A stretch of DNA of 64,000 nt, taken from positions 83,751 to 147,750 of the forward strand of contig JAHZDZ010000001.1 in assembly GCA_019422105.1 (NCBI GenBank), given 5' to 3'. The DNA is from Bacillota bacterium. Its GTDB lineage: Bacteria > Bacillota > Clostridia > Lachnospirales > Anaerotignaceae. The number at the start of each line of letters is the position of its first letter. The first letter of the stretch is position 1. The notes below the pieces were generated by a model, which saw only the letters and a list, made by a program, of their open reading frames with translations, made no database searches and had not been told where the DNA came from. Of the stretch, positions 1 through 8,891 are shown piece by piece. Position numbers and translations under genes: made by a program.

Positions 1-240
1 AAACGACCGAGGAATGCGCAGCATTTCGAGGTTCTCCGCGTTAATTTTTGTTATCGTCCGTAACAAGCGGAGAGAAGCCAAAAAAGAAGCTGTTCGGCCG
101 CTTGCGGGCGAGATATGCTTCTTTGAAGGGTTCGTGGAGTGAAACGACCGAGGAATGCGCAGCATTTCGAGGTTCTCCGCGTTAATTTTTGTTATCATCC
201 CTAACAAGCTAAGAGAAGCGAATAAGAAAGCTTTTACAAA
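1..240 (+). repeat. 143-bp family repeat, tandem copies (locus 1)
   Basis: The segment from position 1 is repeated from position 142 (period 141), with near identity over the first 55 bases and a weaker match afterwards. The same unit occurs in the opposite orientation at 50839-51215 and as a diverged copy near 22745-22920. Each copy has a short hairpin (AATGC gca GCATT) just after the sequence CGACCGAGG, then CTCCGCG, then a CCG-N-GCGG hairpin. The array is cut by the window edge. It ends about 45 bases before the start codon of the sigma-54 activator. Confidence 0.85.
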
Positions 241-283
241 ATTGACATACTATAGAATACGAAAAACAAAGGGAGGTTTCCCC

Positions 284-1660
284 ATGACCAGCAGTCAGGG
301 AAAAGAGATTAAATTTATCGACGAGTTAAATGAAGAGGCCTTTAAAATTATTTTAGACTATGCCTACAGCGGCATACTGATTATAAATACGGATAAAATT
401 GTGACAAAAATCAATAAATGGGCCTGTGATTTCTTTGAAATGCCCATGGAGGATATGCTTTACCGTGACACGACCGAGGTTTTTCCAAACTCTGAGCTTG
501 CAAAAATACTGGTCAGCGAGGAAGTACAAAAAAATAAGATAACTGTGAGAAACAATAAGAAAATAATTATCAGCCGCACTCCCCTTTACAGAAACAGGCA
601 GTTAATCGGCGCCATCGCCGTATTCAATGAATATGCCAGTCATCCAAACAGTTCGGAAGCATATTCCATCAGCTCTCTTCTGGTAGATAAGGGATTAGTG
701 GCAAAATATCATTTTGACGATATTGTATATAACAGCGATGCTATCAACTATACTATTTCTCTTGCCAAAACCTATTCCAAAACCTCCTCCACCATACTTG
801 TCACCGGAGAGAGCGGAACCGGCAAAGAGTTGTTTGCCCAAAGCATCCATAATGCCAGCAACAGAAAAAATAAACCCTTCGTGGCCTTAAACTGTGCCAC
901 TCTGTCAGAAAGCATACTGGAAAGTGAATTGTTCGGCTACTCAGATGCCTCCTTTACCGGCGCAAAAAAAGGCGGCAAGGTAGGCTTATTTCAGATTGCC
1001 AACGGAGGCACCTTATTTTTAGATGAAATTGGTGAAATTCCTCTCTCCTTCCAGGCAAAATTTCTCCGTGCCCTGCAAGAAAAGCAGATAAGGCCTGTGG
1101 GAAGCGATAAAATAATACCGATTGACGTCCGTATTATCGCAGCTACAAACAAAAACCTTCTGGAGGAGGTAAAGCATGATCGCTTCCGCCTGGACTTATT
1201 ATACCGTATCAACGTTTTGACGCTTTCCATCCCACCCTTAAGGGATCGGAAAGAAGATATATTTGACATTGCCTTCCATTATTTCAATCAGAATAATCCG
1301 GCAATTTATACGAATCATAAAAAATTAATCAACTCTATATTGCAGGCACTCACAAACTATAAATTTCCCGGAAACGTCAGAGAACTTGAAAATATATTGG
1401 AACGGCTTTATCTTCTCATATCAGAAGGGCTTTTGAAGGAAAATATTAAGGATATATTAGGCCAGCTTATAGACTACTCTGATTTTGATATTGTTTCCGG
1501 CAGCGAGGTAGATGTCAGCCAGTCACTGGAAAACCAGGAAAAACAGCAGATCATTGACCTGCTGTTAAAAACAAAGGGTTCCAAGCCTGCCGTTGCCAAG
1601 CTTTTGGGCATCAGCCAGTCAACTCTCTGGCGGAAAATGAAGAATTACGGTATTAAATAG
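284..1660 (+). CDS. Sigma-54-dependent transcriptional activator (PAS-AAA-Fis)
   Basis: This is an enhancer-binding protein that drives sigma-54 RNA polymerase open-complex formation by ATP hydrolysis. Seen in the 458-residue product: an N-terminal PAS-like sensor (roughly 20-120); an AAA+ domain with Walker A GESGTGKE at 175-182, the sigma-54 contact loop as ASFTGA (usually GAFTGA), and Walker B GGTLFLDEIGE; and a Fis-type helix-turn-helix at the C-terminus (AVAKLLGISQSTLWRKM). The start is ATG 284, eight bases after GGGAGG at 271-276. A longer frame from 155 exists but runs through repeat DNA without a ribosome binding site. The activating signal and target promoter are not visible. No response-regulator receiver domain is present, so the PAS domain probably senses a ligand directly. 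Confidence 0.9.
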   Translation: MTSSQGKEIKFIDELNEEAFKIILDYAYSGILIINTDKIVTKINKWACDFFEMPMEDMLYRDTTEVFPNSELAKILVSEEVQKNKITVRNNKKIIISRTPLYRNRQLIGAIAVFNEYASHPNSSEAYSISSLLVDKGLVAKYHFDDIVYNSDAINYTISLAKTYSKTSSTILVTGESGTGKELFAQSIHNASNRKNKPFVALNCATLSESILESELFGYSDASFTGAKKGGKVGLFQIANGGTLFLDEIGEIPLSFQAKFLRALQEKQIRPVGSDKIIPIDVRIIAATNKNLLEEVKHDRFRLDLLYRINVLTLSIPPLRDRKEDIFDIAFHYFNQNNPAIYTNHKKLINSILQALTNYKFPGNVRELENILERLYLLISEGLLKENIKDILGQLIDYSDFDIVSGSEVDVSQSLENQEKQQIIDLLLKTKGSKPAVAKLLGISQSTLWRKMKNYGIK

Positions 1661-1674
1661 ATATTTCATATAAA

Positions 1675-2150
1675 TTCTTTGCGGAGGCTTCCAAGTCTCT
1701 GCAGAGGTTCACCATTGACATAGACGGAAATTTTTATTTTCCGCAGATGTATATGGAATAATCTAAAAATCTGACTGGCGCTCCGGGCTATATTTTTCAG
1801 TAGAGTAGAAAAGAGGATAGATAAAAGTCTGGTATCATTAAAACCAAAGCTGTTTAGCTTTGTCCTTCGGACATGAAAAGATTTTCCAGGAATCCTCCTG
1901 AATCGTTTTACTTCGGCGTTTGCCGTTTTGGCCATGCCTGAACATCCCCAGGCTGCCCAACGAACACTTGGCATTACCGCTTCGCTTAAAACCGCCTTCA
2001 ACAGGCAGATTCCGCAGTCTAGCGCAACACCATAAGGTGCAGTCAGGCAAACGGCCTGATAAAATACACTGGCGAAGCAGTACACAAAGTGTACAACCGG
2101 CCACTTTTAAGGTCTTTTGGTTCTTTTTTTCTTAAGAAAAGAACTTAGAA
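1675..2150. repeat. Degenerate intergenic element, copy A
   Basis: This gene-free stretch of about 590 bases (1661-2253) holds a mosaic repeat. Its left part (GCGGAGGCTT, then AGAGGTT, a TTGAC segment, and a CGGAAA...TTTTCCGC palindrome, about 1680-1748) matches the order of motifs at 7517-7600. Its right part ends in an inverted repeat of the form GGTTCTTTT...AAAAGAAC, like 7734-7762. The frames open across it have no family match I recognise. Confidence 0.5.
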
Positions 2151-2253
2151 GCTTTTCACTCAAACCCCGCGCTTTTCCTTTATGTTATTGGCACCGGAAA
2201 ACGCCGCTTTCACCATGAAGCCGGCCAAAGCGTCTCGTGAATGCTTTTGCTCT

Positions 2254-3894
2254 TTACTTCCCCTCTTCAAATTTCATTTCCCTCAGCCTTTTTATAAGCG
2301 CTCTATATTCTATATCAAGCTGTACCCTTCTCTCCTCATTTTTTTCTATTGACAGTTCTGATAATACCTTGACCATGCGGCTTTCCAGTACCATTTTTTC
2401 CGCCGGCACCCTTCTTTTTCTATTCGTTTCATTCTCATATTCTGTCAGTGTCCCATCAAAGGGTTTTATCCTTTTATTCTCCAGCCGCAATAAGCGGTTG
2501 CCAACCTCATACACAAATTTTTTGTCATGGGAAACAAAAAGAACCGTACCCTCATATTCCTGAAGCATCTCCTGCAATATCAAAATAGAAGGCATATCCA
2601 GATAATTTGTCGGCTCATCCAGCAAAAGTACATTGGCATCCGAAACCAGAATTTTTGCCAGAGAAAGCCTTTGCAGCTCCCCACCGCTGAGTACTGCGGC
2701 TTTCTTCCCAATATCATCGGCCGTAAAAAGCAATCTGGCCAAAACCATCCGCACTGTCATCTCTCGCTGCACGCTGCTTTCCACAGCATTTTCCAAAACT
2801 GTTTTGTCCCTGTCAATATTTTCAAATTCCTGATACAGATAGCCTATCCTGGCCCTGGGTACCTTATAAAAAGCTTCGTTTTCCTGCTTTATCAAGTTCA
2901 GAAGTGTAGTTTTACCTGTTCCGTTTTCACCGAGCACTGCCGTTTTGCTCCCATTCTCAATCAAAAAGGAAACATTCGTAAATAAATTCTCTCCTCCATA
3001 TCCAAAGGTTAATCCGTCACATCGGAGTACAATTTTATTCTCCGGCGGATTTGTAAGAGAAAAATCAATTTTCACTCTTGCCTCCTCTCTCGGCTTCTCT
3101 GTCTTTTCAAGCTTCTCAAGCCGTGTTTCCAATATATTGGAGGCATTGTGAAGCTTTTTCACCCTGTCTGCCGATTCTCTTTTGTGCAGTCTGGCCTCGG
3201 AATTCCCCATCCTTTTCGGCACCTTTTTCATTTTCTTTGCCCTTCTGCGGCTTTTCTCCAAAGATTTCTCCAGATGATTCCTCTGAGAAACATAGTTTTC
3301 ATATTTACTGAGCCGGGCCGCTTCTTCCCGTTTTTTCTGTTGTTCATAGGAAGTATAATTTCCTTCATACACCCTCAGCTTTCCATCTTTTATTTCCACA
3401 ATTTTGTTGCAGATGCCATCCAAAACACTGCGCTCGTGACTGACAATCAGAATGGTTTCAAAAAGCCTTACCTTTTCCATAAACAGGCGAACGCCTTCCA
3501 TATCAAGATTAGCCGTTGGTTCGTCCGCAAACAGAATATGACTTTTTTTATCAAAAACCTGTGCAAGCTTTATCCTCACATTCTCTCCGCCGCTGACCTT
3601 CTCATCCGCCGCTTTTTTTGCAATCCCCATTTCCTTTGCAGTCCTGCCATTTACCTCTGTTCTTTCGTGTCCAAGCTGCGTAAAGAAGGAAATACTGCAA
3701 TTTTTTTCAACCTCTCCTTCCTCTGCCTCCAAGCTGCCGTACAGCAAATTTAAAAACGTTGTTTTTCCACTGCCGTTGACACCCGTAATGCCTATTTTAT
3801 CCCCCTCATAAACAGAAAAAATGCCACACTCCAATATCAGCCTGTCCCCATAATATTTTTTTAAATTCTTTGCTCTCAATAATTCTAACGACAT
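2254..3894 (-). CDS. ABC-F family ATPase, probable ribosome-protection protein
   Basis: This soluble protein has two ATP-binding cassettes and no membrane segments, which is the ABC-F architecture. Members bind the ribosomal E site, and many Firmicute ones of this size displace lincosamide, streptogramin A, pleuromutilin or macrolide antibiotics. Seen in 546 residues: first Walker A GVNGSGKT (38-45), signature VSGGE, Walker B ILFADEPTANLD; a basic, coiled-coil-rich interdomain linker; second Walker A GENGTGKT, signature LSGGELQRLSLAKIL, Walker B VLLLDEPTNYLD. The ribosome binding site is GGAGGG eight bases before the ATG. The length and the short first cassette resemble antibiotic-resistance ABC-Fs (Vga/Lsa/Msr-like) more than housekeeping EttA or Uup, but the resistance role is inferred. 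A possible leader ORF lies upstream, as is common for inducible members. Confidence 0.85.
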   Translation of the reverse strand: MSLELLRAKNLKKYYGDRLILECGIFSVYEGDKIGITGVNGSGKTTFLNLLYGSLEAEEGEVEKNCSISFFTQLGHERTEVNGRTAKEMGIAKKAADEKVSGGENVRIKLAQVFDKKSHILFADEPTANLDMEGVRLFMEKVRLFETILIVSHERSVLDGICNKIVEIKDGKLRVYEGNYTSYEQQKKREEAARLSKYENYVSQRNHLEKSLEKSRRRAKKMKKVPKRMGNSEARLHKRESADRVKKLHNASNILETRLEKLEKTEKPREEARVKIDFSLTNPPENKIVLRCDGLTFGYGGENLFTNVSFLIENGSKTAVLGENGTGKTTLLNLIKQENEAFYKVPRARIGYLYQEFENIDRDKTVLENAVESSVQREMTVRMVLARLLFTADDIGKKAAVLSGGELQRLSLAKILVSDANVLLLDEPTNYLDMPSILILQEMLQEYEGTVLFVSHDKKFVYEVGNRLLRLENKRIKPFDGTLTEYENETNRKRRVPAEKMVLESRMVKVLSELSIEKNEERRVQLDIEYRALIKRLREMKFEEGK

Positions 3895-3954
3895 AAAAAA
3901 AGTCCCTCCTTCAAAGATGTCCCTTTTCCGGAAAGACGAACAAAAACAATACCA

Positions 3955-3996
3955 TTATTTATACAAAAAAAATAAATAAGGCAGCTGCATATGCAT
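3955..3996 (-). CDS. Possible 13-aa regulatory leader ORF upstream of the ABC-F gene
   Basis: An ATG-initiated 13-codon frame reads MHMQLPYLFFLYK and stops 60 bases before the ABC-F start codon. It is hydrophobic and aromatic. Translation-sensing leaders are known upstream of inducible ABC-F resistance genes. No strong Shine-Dalgarno sequence is seen and no clear terminator/antiterminator pair was found by eye. A chance ORF cannot be excluded. Confidence 0.3.
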   Translation of the reverse strand: MHMQLPYLFFLYK

Positions 3997-3999
3997 TGA

Positions 4000-4389
4000 A
4001 TTCTAATCCGTCATTCCGAAAAGCTCTCAGCAAAACAAAACCGTTACAACACGGCTGTCTGCATCGCTTCAGTTTTAAAACGAATTAGAAATTAATCATT
4101 CTGCAAATACCTTACCCTTTCTTAATATCAACTTTAGTATAACGAAAAACAGCCCCTCTGTCAAGAAGGGCTTAAATTACCAAAAAGGTCAAAATATTGA
4201 GGGCCGGTCTCTGCTGTGCTTCGCACCCCCTTAAACTGCCGCAAGGCTCTGCCCTTGCCCCATAAGGAAAACATTGTTTTCCATAAAAAATTAAACCTAG
4301 CTTTGTTTTTGCAAAATTTAGGCCAGCCTTTTTGAAAGGCTTGCAGTGGTTCAGGGATAGAATCTTTGAGGCTCATTATCCGTCATTCC
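4000..4389. other. Gene-free stretch between nim-like and ABC-F genes
   Basis: It contains short palindromes (GCCGCAAGGC, GGAAAACATTGTTTTCC, GGCCAGCC...AGGCTTGC) that resemble the other degenerate intergenic elements of this window. Open frames here have no recognisable product or ribosome binding site. Confidence 0.4.
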
Positions 4390-4860
4390 TTATGCTTTTT
4401 TCTTCGCCGATATAGTCTCAACATCAAAGCGGTAGACATTTGTAGCGTTTATCGCCGGTTCAAAATCAAAATTTTTCTGTCCTGTCAAACGGAACATGAG
4501 ACAGTCAAGAGCTTTCTTTTTGTCCTCCTTATCCTCCAAAAGCACAATATTTCCCGTTCCCATAACACTCTCAAAGCTCGCCCCATAATCGCACGCTTTA
4601 TTTCCTTCTATCAAAGAGACAAATCTATCCATCTCAAAGGACGCCTGAATGCCGCTGCCGATGATTTCCGCTTTTCTGCCCGCCTTTGCCCCATGAAAAT
4701 AGAAGCAAACCTTGCCGCCGTCTCTATCAAAACCAAAATTTACAGGCACCATATAAGCCAGACCGTTATCAATAAGCCCAAGCCTTACAATATCATGGTG
4801 TCCAACCATTTCCATAATCTCATTAAAATCCGTTACCTCTTTATCTTTTCTCCTCATCAT
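4390..4860 (-). CDS. Pyridoxamine 5'-phosphate oxidase-fold flavoprotein (Nim-like)
   Basis: This small FMN-binding split-barrel protein of 156 residues resembles 5-nitroimidazole reductase (NimA-type) and related flavin-nucleotide-binding proteins. Recognisable stretches are the N-terminal MRRKDKEVTD, the barrel strand GLAYMVPVNFGFDRD, YFHGAKAGRKAE, and the loop VMGTGNIVLLED. Nim proteins reduce nitro groups to amines, but many homologues in anaerobes are simple flavoproteins of unknown substrate. The start is placed at ATG 4860, five bases after AGGGGG, rather than the upstream in-frame codon. It appears monocistronic, between ilvN and the ABC-F gene. A drug-resistance role is not shown by sequence alone. 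Confidence 0.75.
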   Translation of the reverse strand: MMRRKDKEVTDFNEIMEMVGHHDIVRLGLIDNGLAYMVPVNFGFDRDGGKVCFYFHGAKAGRKAEIIGSGIQASFEMDRFVSLIEGNKACDYGASFESVMGTGNIVLLEDKEDKKKALDCLMFRLTGQKNFDFEPAINATNVYRFDVETISAKKKA

Positions 4861-4983
4861 GAAAACCCCCTTCGCCATAAATCATTTCCGCTAACGATAG
4901 TTTGATTATAGTTTCATAGCAGAAAAAAAGCAAGAACCGGACAATATATTATTTTATTTGTCTATTCCTGCTTTTTCACTGTA

Positions 4984-5490
4984 TTACTGTTTGTTATTCT
5001 TTATGCCGATTGCGTCGCTTCCCTTTTGAAGCGCCACCATACCGGTACGGGCAATCTCCACAATGCCGTAATGCAAAAGCATATCCAGCATTAAATCAAC
5101 CCGCTCGGGGCTGTCGCTGATTTCAATTGTCAAAGTCGTGTGGGACATATCCACCACTCTCGCATTCATGATGGTGCAAATATCCATTATTTCGCCTCTT
5201 GTAGTAGGCAGCGCAGTCACCTTTATTAAAACAAGCTCTCGGCGTATCGTATTTAAGTTATCGAGGGTCTGTACCTTTATAATATCTATCTGTTTATTCA
5301 GCTGCTTTTCTACCTGCTCAATGGTACGCATATCGCCGTTTGTTACAATCGTCATACGGGATACCGTCTTATCATCCGTCTCACCAACAACCAGAGATTC
5401 TATATTGAATCCACGCCTTGCAAAAAGTCCCGCTGTTCTTGACAGTACGCCGGCCTTATTCTCAACCAGAACGGAAAATATTTTTCTCAT
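4984..5490 (-). CDS. ilvN: Acetolactate synthase small (regulatory) subunit
   Basis: This is the regulatory subunit of acetohydroxyacid synthase, which binds branched-chain amino acids for feedback inhibition and stimulates the catalytic subunit. The 168-residue protein has an N-terminal ACT domain (FSVLVENKAGVLSRTAGLFA, then FNIESLVVGETDD) and the usual IlvN C-terminal domain. It lies 13 bases downstream of ilvB on the same strand and is surely co-transcribed. Length is normal for the family. Confidence 0.95.
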   Translation of the reverse strand: MRKIFSVLVENKAGVLSRTAGLFARRGFNIESLVVGETDDKTVSRMTIVTNGDMRTIEQVEKQLNKQIDIIKVQTLDNLNTIRRELVLIKVTALPTTRGEIMDICTIMNARVVDMSHTTLTIEISDSPERVDLMLDMLLHYGIVEIARTGMVALQKGSDAIGIKNNKQ

Positions 5491-5503
5491 GCTGCATTCC
5501 CTC

Positions 5504-7135
5504 CTATATCAGATTCTTGGAATTCTCATACGGGTCAACGTTGCATTCCATAATACAACTGCCCTCCGAGCTTACAAAATCCTCTATCGCCCTGTCAACC
5601 TCATCCATAACATCAACCTTGATAAAGGGTATCCCATAGGCATGAGCAATATCCCCTATTTCCGGACTTCCCTCCAGACTTACCCCCGCATACCTGTCAT
5701 GATAGGTATTGTGCTGATATTCCCGTACCAGCCCCAGATAAGTATTCTTCATAACGATTATCTTTACATCAATATGGTGCTGCTTCATGGTAGCCAGCTC
5801 CATAAGGCACATTTGAAAGGAGCCGTCGCCGCACACTGCCACAACCTGTCTGTCAGGACTTGCACATTTAGCGCCGATAGCAGCAGGGAGGGAGTATCCC
5901 ATAGTACCCATACCGCCTGTTGTCAAAAATTTTCCCTTCCGCACAATATAATTGCTGGCCGACCATATCTGATTCTGCCCAACATCCGCTACATAAATAA
6001 CATCCTCGTCAAGCTTCAGAGAAAGCCTTTTGATGAATTCAGCGGGATTAACAAAACCATCCTTATATTCATGCTGTAAAACCGTATTGTCACGCCAATG
6101 ATTCAGCTCATCCACCCACTGTGTATAATCCCCAACAAGCTTTTGCTCCATAACCTGATCCAAAACATGAGACGCGTCCCCAACCAGTGGAATTGTTGTG
6201 CCCAGATTCTTTCCGATTTCCGCCGGATCCACATCAATATGTATAACGGTCGTACTCTGCTCTATAAACTGCACCTGAGGACTTGAAACAGCCCTGTCCG
6301 CCACACGTGCGCCAATCAGTATGAGCAAATCACTTTCATGTACCGCCCTGTTGGCGTAAGGTCTGCCGTTAGAGCCAAGCATACCGAAATAAAGAGGGTG
6401 TTCGCTAGGCATAACGCCAATACCCATCATCGTTGATACCACGGGAATTTTATAATCCTCGCAGAGCTTTCTCACTTTCTCCTCCGCCTTGCTCAAAAGT
6501 ACACCGCCGCCGACACACAGCAATGGTTTTTTTGCTTCCTTTATGGCCTTGGCAACCTTTTTCACCTGAACAGCGTGGCCCTTAACTGTGGGCTTATAGC
6601 CTCTGATATTGACATCCTTGGGGTACTCAAATTCCAAAACCTGGTTTTGTATATCAATAGGAACGTCAATTAAAACAGGCCCCTGCCTGCCGGTAGAGGC
6701 AATATAAAAAGCCTCCTTGAACACTCTTGGTATGTCCTTCACATTTTTAACCAGATAGCTGTATTTTGTAAAGGGCTCCGCAGAACCGGTTATATCCGCT
6801 TCCTGAAATACATCCCGTCCCAGCAGCTCACTGCTTACCTGGCCGGTTATGGCAATCAATGGAATAGAGTCCATGTACGCTGTTGCCAGCGCAGTAATCA
6901 GATTTGTCGCCCCCGGACCGCTGGTCGCCACACATACAGCCGGTTTTCCTGTCACCCTCGCATATCCGCTGGCGGCATGTCCCGCCATCTGCTCTGCACG
7001 CACCAGGACATGACTCACCTCAGAATCTAGTAGGCTGTCATAAAAGGGGCATATTGCAACGCCCGGATAGCCAAAAACCACTGAAATGCCCTCGTTTTCA
7101 AGACATTTTACCATCGCCTGAGAACCTGTCATCAT
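5504..7135 (-). CDS. ilvB: Acetolactate synthase large (catalytic) subunit
   Basis: This thiamine-diphosphate enzyme condenses two pyruvates to 2-acetolactate (or pyruvate plus 2-oxobutyrate) at the start of branched-chain amino acid synthesis. The 543-residue protein shows the substrate-side motif VFGYPGVAICPFYDSL with the usual catalytic Glu in VRAEQMAGHAA, the FAD-domain GPGATN segment, and the ThDP motif beginning GDGSFQM. I place the start at ATG 7135 because AAAGGA lies nine bases upstream; the in-frame codon at 7144 touches that site. A leader of about 300 bases with a strong hairpin separates it from its promoter, which points to transcription attenuation. Confidence 0.95.
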   Translation of the reverse strand: MMTGSQAMVKCLENEGISVVFGYPGVAICPFYDSLLDSEVSHVLVRAEQMAGHAASGYARVTGKPAVCVATSGPGATNLITALATAYMDSIPLIAITGQVSSELLGRDVFQEADITGSAEPFTKYSYLVKNVKDIPRVFKEAFYIASTGRQGPVLIDVPIDIQNQVLEFEYPKDVNIRGYKPTVKGHAVQVKKVAKAIKEAKKPLLCVGGGVLLSKAEEKVRKLCEDYKIPVVSTMMGIGVMPSEHPLYFGMLGSNGRPYANRAVHESDLLILIGARVADRAVSSPQVQFIEQSTTVIHIDVDPAEIGKNLGTTIPLVGDASHVLDQVMEQKLVGDYTQWVDELNHWRDNTVLQHEYKDGFVNPAEFIKRLSLKLDEDVIYVADVGQNQIWSASNYIVRKGKFLTTGGMGTMGYSLPAAIGAKCASPDRQVVAVCGDGSFQMCLMELATMKQHHIDVKIIVMKNTYLGLVREYQHNTYHDRYAGVSLEGSPEIGDIAHAYGIPFIKVDVMDEVDRAIEDFVSSEGSCIMECNVDPYENSKNLI

Positions 7136-7218
7136 ATGAATCATTCCTTTCAATATTAGTTTTTTTGCAGGATAAACCGTATGAAATAATCATTCCGTTT
7201 TATTTTTTATACAGCAAA

Positions 7219-7244
7219 CCCCCGGAACATAAAAGTCCCGGGGG
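7219..7244 (-). terminator. Leader hairpin before ilvB (attenuator candidate)
   Basis: On the minus strand a 10-bp stem (CCCCCGGGAC paired with GTTCCGGGGG, one G-T pair) closes a six-base loop and is followed by TTTGCTGT. It lies about 85 bases before the ilvB start and after the promoter, so it would stop transcription before the gene. The T-run is short. No T-box sequence was found. Confidence 0.6.
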
Positions 7245-7454
7245 CCAATTTGTATTATAATTCAAGTATCTGTTTTTTATTTATATAATCAACTTTGCCT
7301 TATAATTTTTACCCCTAAGTTTTTATGTATCAAACCATATGATACAAGTATAAACAAACTGATGTTTTGTGTAAACAGTTTTCTCAAAACAAGCGCATTT
7401 ACAGGGAAGGAAGAACACTGTTTTTTCATCCTGTATAATTACGAATATTATAAA

Positions 7455-7484
7455 ATAATACCCTATCCATATTCTGCTTGTCAA
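7455..7484 (-). promoter_or_regulatory. Sigma-A-type promoter for ilvBN
   Basis: On the minus strand TTGACA (7479-7484) and TATTAT (7455-7460) are separated by 18 bases, about 320 bases upstream of ilvB. The long transcribed leader holds the hairpin at 7219-7244 and several Leu/Val/Ile-rich reading frames. Confidence 0.65.
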
Positions 7485-7516
7485 GTACTTTACAAAAAGC
7501 ATTTGGCAAAGCATGC

Positions 7517-7770
7517 TCTTGTGGAGGCTTTGCCTCCAAACCTCCACAAGGGTTTTACCTTTGACTCAAGCGGAAAATTTCATTTTCCGCGGAGGATAAC
7601 AAAATATCCGTAAACACAGATCGGCTCAGCGGCAGAAAGTTTCCGACAACGGTGAAGATGTACTGAACAGTGCATGCCAAAAATAAATGGCACGAGTGGT
7701 TTGCGAAAAAAGAAATGACTATCAATTTCTTTTTGTACTTTTTTCGAAAGAAAAGTACATAAAAAGTTTT
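7517..7770. repeat. Degenerate intergenic element, copy B
   Basis: The left end carries the palindromes GGAGGCTTTGCCTCC and GCGGAAAATTTCATTTTCCGC and shares its motif order with 1680-1748. The right end is an inverted repeat of TGTACTTTT and AAAAGTACA, similar in form to 2110-2150. It lies between the ilvB promoter and the por terminator. No coding potential is recognisable. Confidence 0.5.
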
Positions 7771-7866
7771 AACCGGAAAAAATTATTATTTCAAAGCCCA
7801 TAGGGTTTCAAACGGATATTTCGATAACATAATTTCCAAAACATTTCAATTTATTTTCTAATACAT

Positions 7867-7893
7867 AAAAAGCGACACCCATACGGGTGCCGC
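7867..7893 (-). terminator. Terminator of the por operon
   Basis: The minus strand forms GCGGCACCC-GTAT-GGGTGTCGC (one mismatch) followed by TTTTT, about 50 bases beyond the porB stop. Confidence 0.75.
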
Positions 7894-7941
7894 CAAGCCT
7901 TTAAAGATACCGCAAATCCTCAAAAGCATTCATGCATATTC

Positions 7942-8877
7942 TTAGTTTTCACCACATTTGTAGAGAAGGTCGTTCCATCTTCTGTCAACCTCAGCCTGGA
8001 ACTCTTCGATCAAATGCTCATTGCCCTTCTTAAACAGGTGTTTGAATCTGCCCTGTTTCTTCAGGAAGTCCTCGATAGGAAGTTTATTTTTTGGTTTATA
8101 GCTCAAAATCCATTTGCCGTTCACTACTTCAAATAATGGCCAGTAGCATGTTTCAACTGCAAGGTTACAGATTTCAAGAATATCAGGAGCGTCATATCTC
8201 CATCCACGTGGACATGGAGCCATGATGTTTAAGAAAGCTGCACCTGGAGTGTAGATAGCTTTCTCAGCCTTCTCATGCAGATCCCTGAAGTTTTTCACAA
8301 ATGTTGTCTGAGCAACATAAGGAACATCATGGTCAGCGATGATGGAAGCAAGATCCTTCCTGTTCTGAGTTTTACCGTTGGACTGTTTTCCAACTGGTGT
8401 TGTTGTTGTATCAGCATACATAGGTGTAGCGGAAGAACGCTGGATACCCGTGTTCATGTAAGCGCCGTTGTCGTAGCAAACATAAACCATATCATGATTT
8501 CTTTCCATAGCACCTGACAGAGACTGGAAACCGATATCATAAGTACCGCCGTCGCCGCCGAAAGCAATAAATTTGTAGTTCTCTTTTACTTTGCCTTTTT
8601 TGTGAAGCGCTTCATAAGCAGCCTGTGTACCGCTTGAAGTTGCAGCAGAGTTCTCAAAAGCATTGTGAATAAAGCTGTCCTTCCAAGCTGTGAAAGGATA
8701 CATAAAGGAAGAAACCTCCAAACAACTTGTTGCACTTGTGATAACCGCTTTATCCTCAGGGTGTAAAGCGCGTAAAACGTTTCTTACAGCGATGGTACCG
8801 CCGCAGCCTGCACACATTCTGTGGCCGGGAGCTAAACGCTCTTCTTTATTCATTATTTCTTTAAAATTGTAAGCCAT
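7942..8877 (-). CDS. porB: Pyruvate:ferredoxin oxidoreductase, beta subunit
   Basis: The beta subunit binds thiamine diphosphate and a [4Fe-4S] cluster in four-subunit 2-oxoacid:ferredoxin oxidoreductases. The 311-residue protein begins with GHRMCAGCGGTIAVRN (cluster-binding CxxC), continues with the ThDP/Mg motif FGGDGGTYDIGFQ, and has a third conserved Cys in the AFLNIMAPCPRGWRY segment. It is the last gene of porCDAB, 14 bases after porA. Sequence similarity to the Thermotoga-type enzyme favours pyruvate as substrate; a branched-chain 2-oxoacid (Vor) is the alternative. Confidence 0.92.
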   Translation of the reverse strand: MAYNFKEIMNKEERLAPGHRMCAGCGGTIAVRNVLRALHPEDKAVITSATSCLEVSSFMYPFTAWKDSFIHNAFENSAATSSGTQAAYEALHKKGKVKENYKFIAFGGDGGTYDIGFQSLSGAMERNHDMVYVCYDNGAYMNTGIQRSSATPMYADTTTTPVGKQSNGKTQNRKDLASIIADHDVPYVAQTTFVKNFRDLHEKAEKAIYTPGAAFLNIMAPCPRGWRYDAPDILEICNLAVETCYWPLFEVVNGKWILSYKPKNKLPIEDFLKKQGRFKHLFKKGNEHLIEEFQAEVDRRWNDLLYKCGEN

Positions 8878-8891
8878 CTTTTAGTCCCCCC

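Noticed and set aside
155..283. N-terminal extension of the sigma-54 activator
   Set aside because: It lies in the 143-bp repeat, has no ribosome binding site, and the ATG at 284 follows GGGAGG.
1666..2104. Minus-strand ORFs of 139 and 88 codons
   Set aside because: They overlap each other in repeat DNA and match no family.
7136..7480. T-box riboswitch upstream of ilvB
   Set aside because: The conserved T-box sequence (AGGGTGGNACCGCG-like) is absent.
7688..7706. Sigma-54 promoter-like TGGCACGAGTGGTTTGC
   Set aside because: The GG to GC distance is two bases too long, and it would transcribe into the 3' end of porB.
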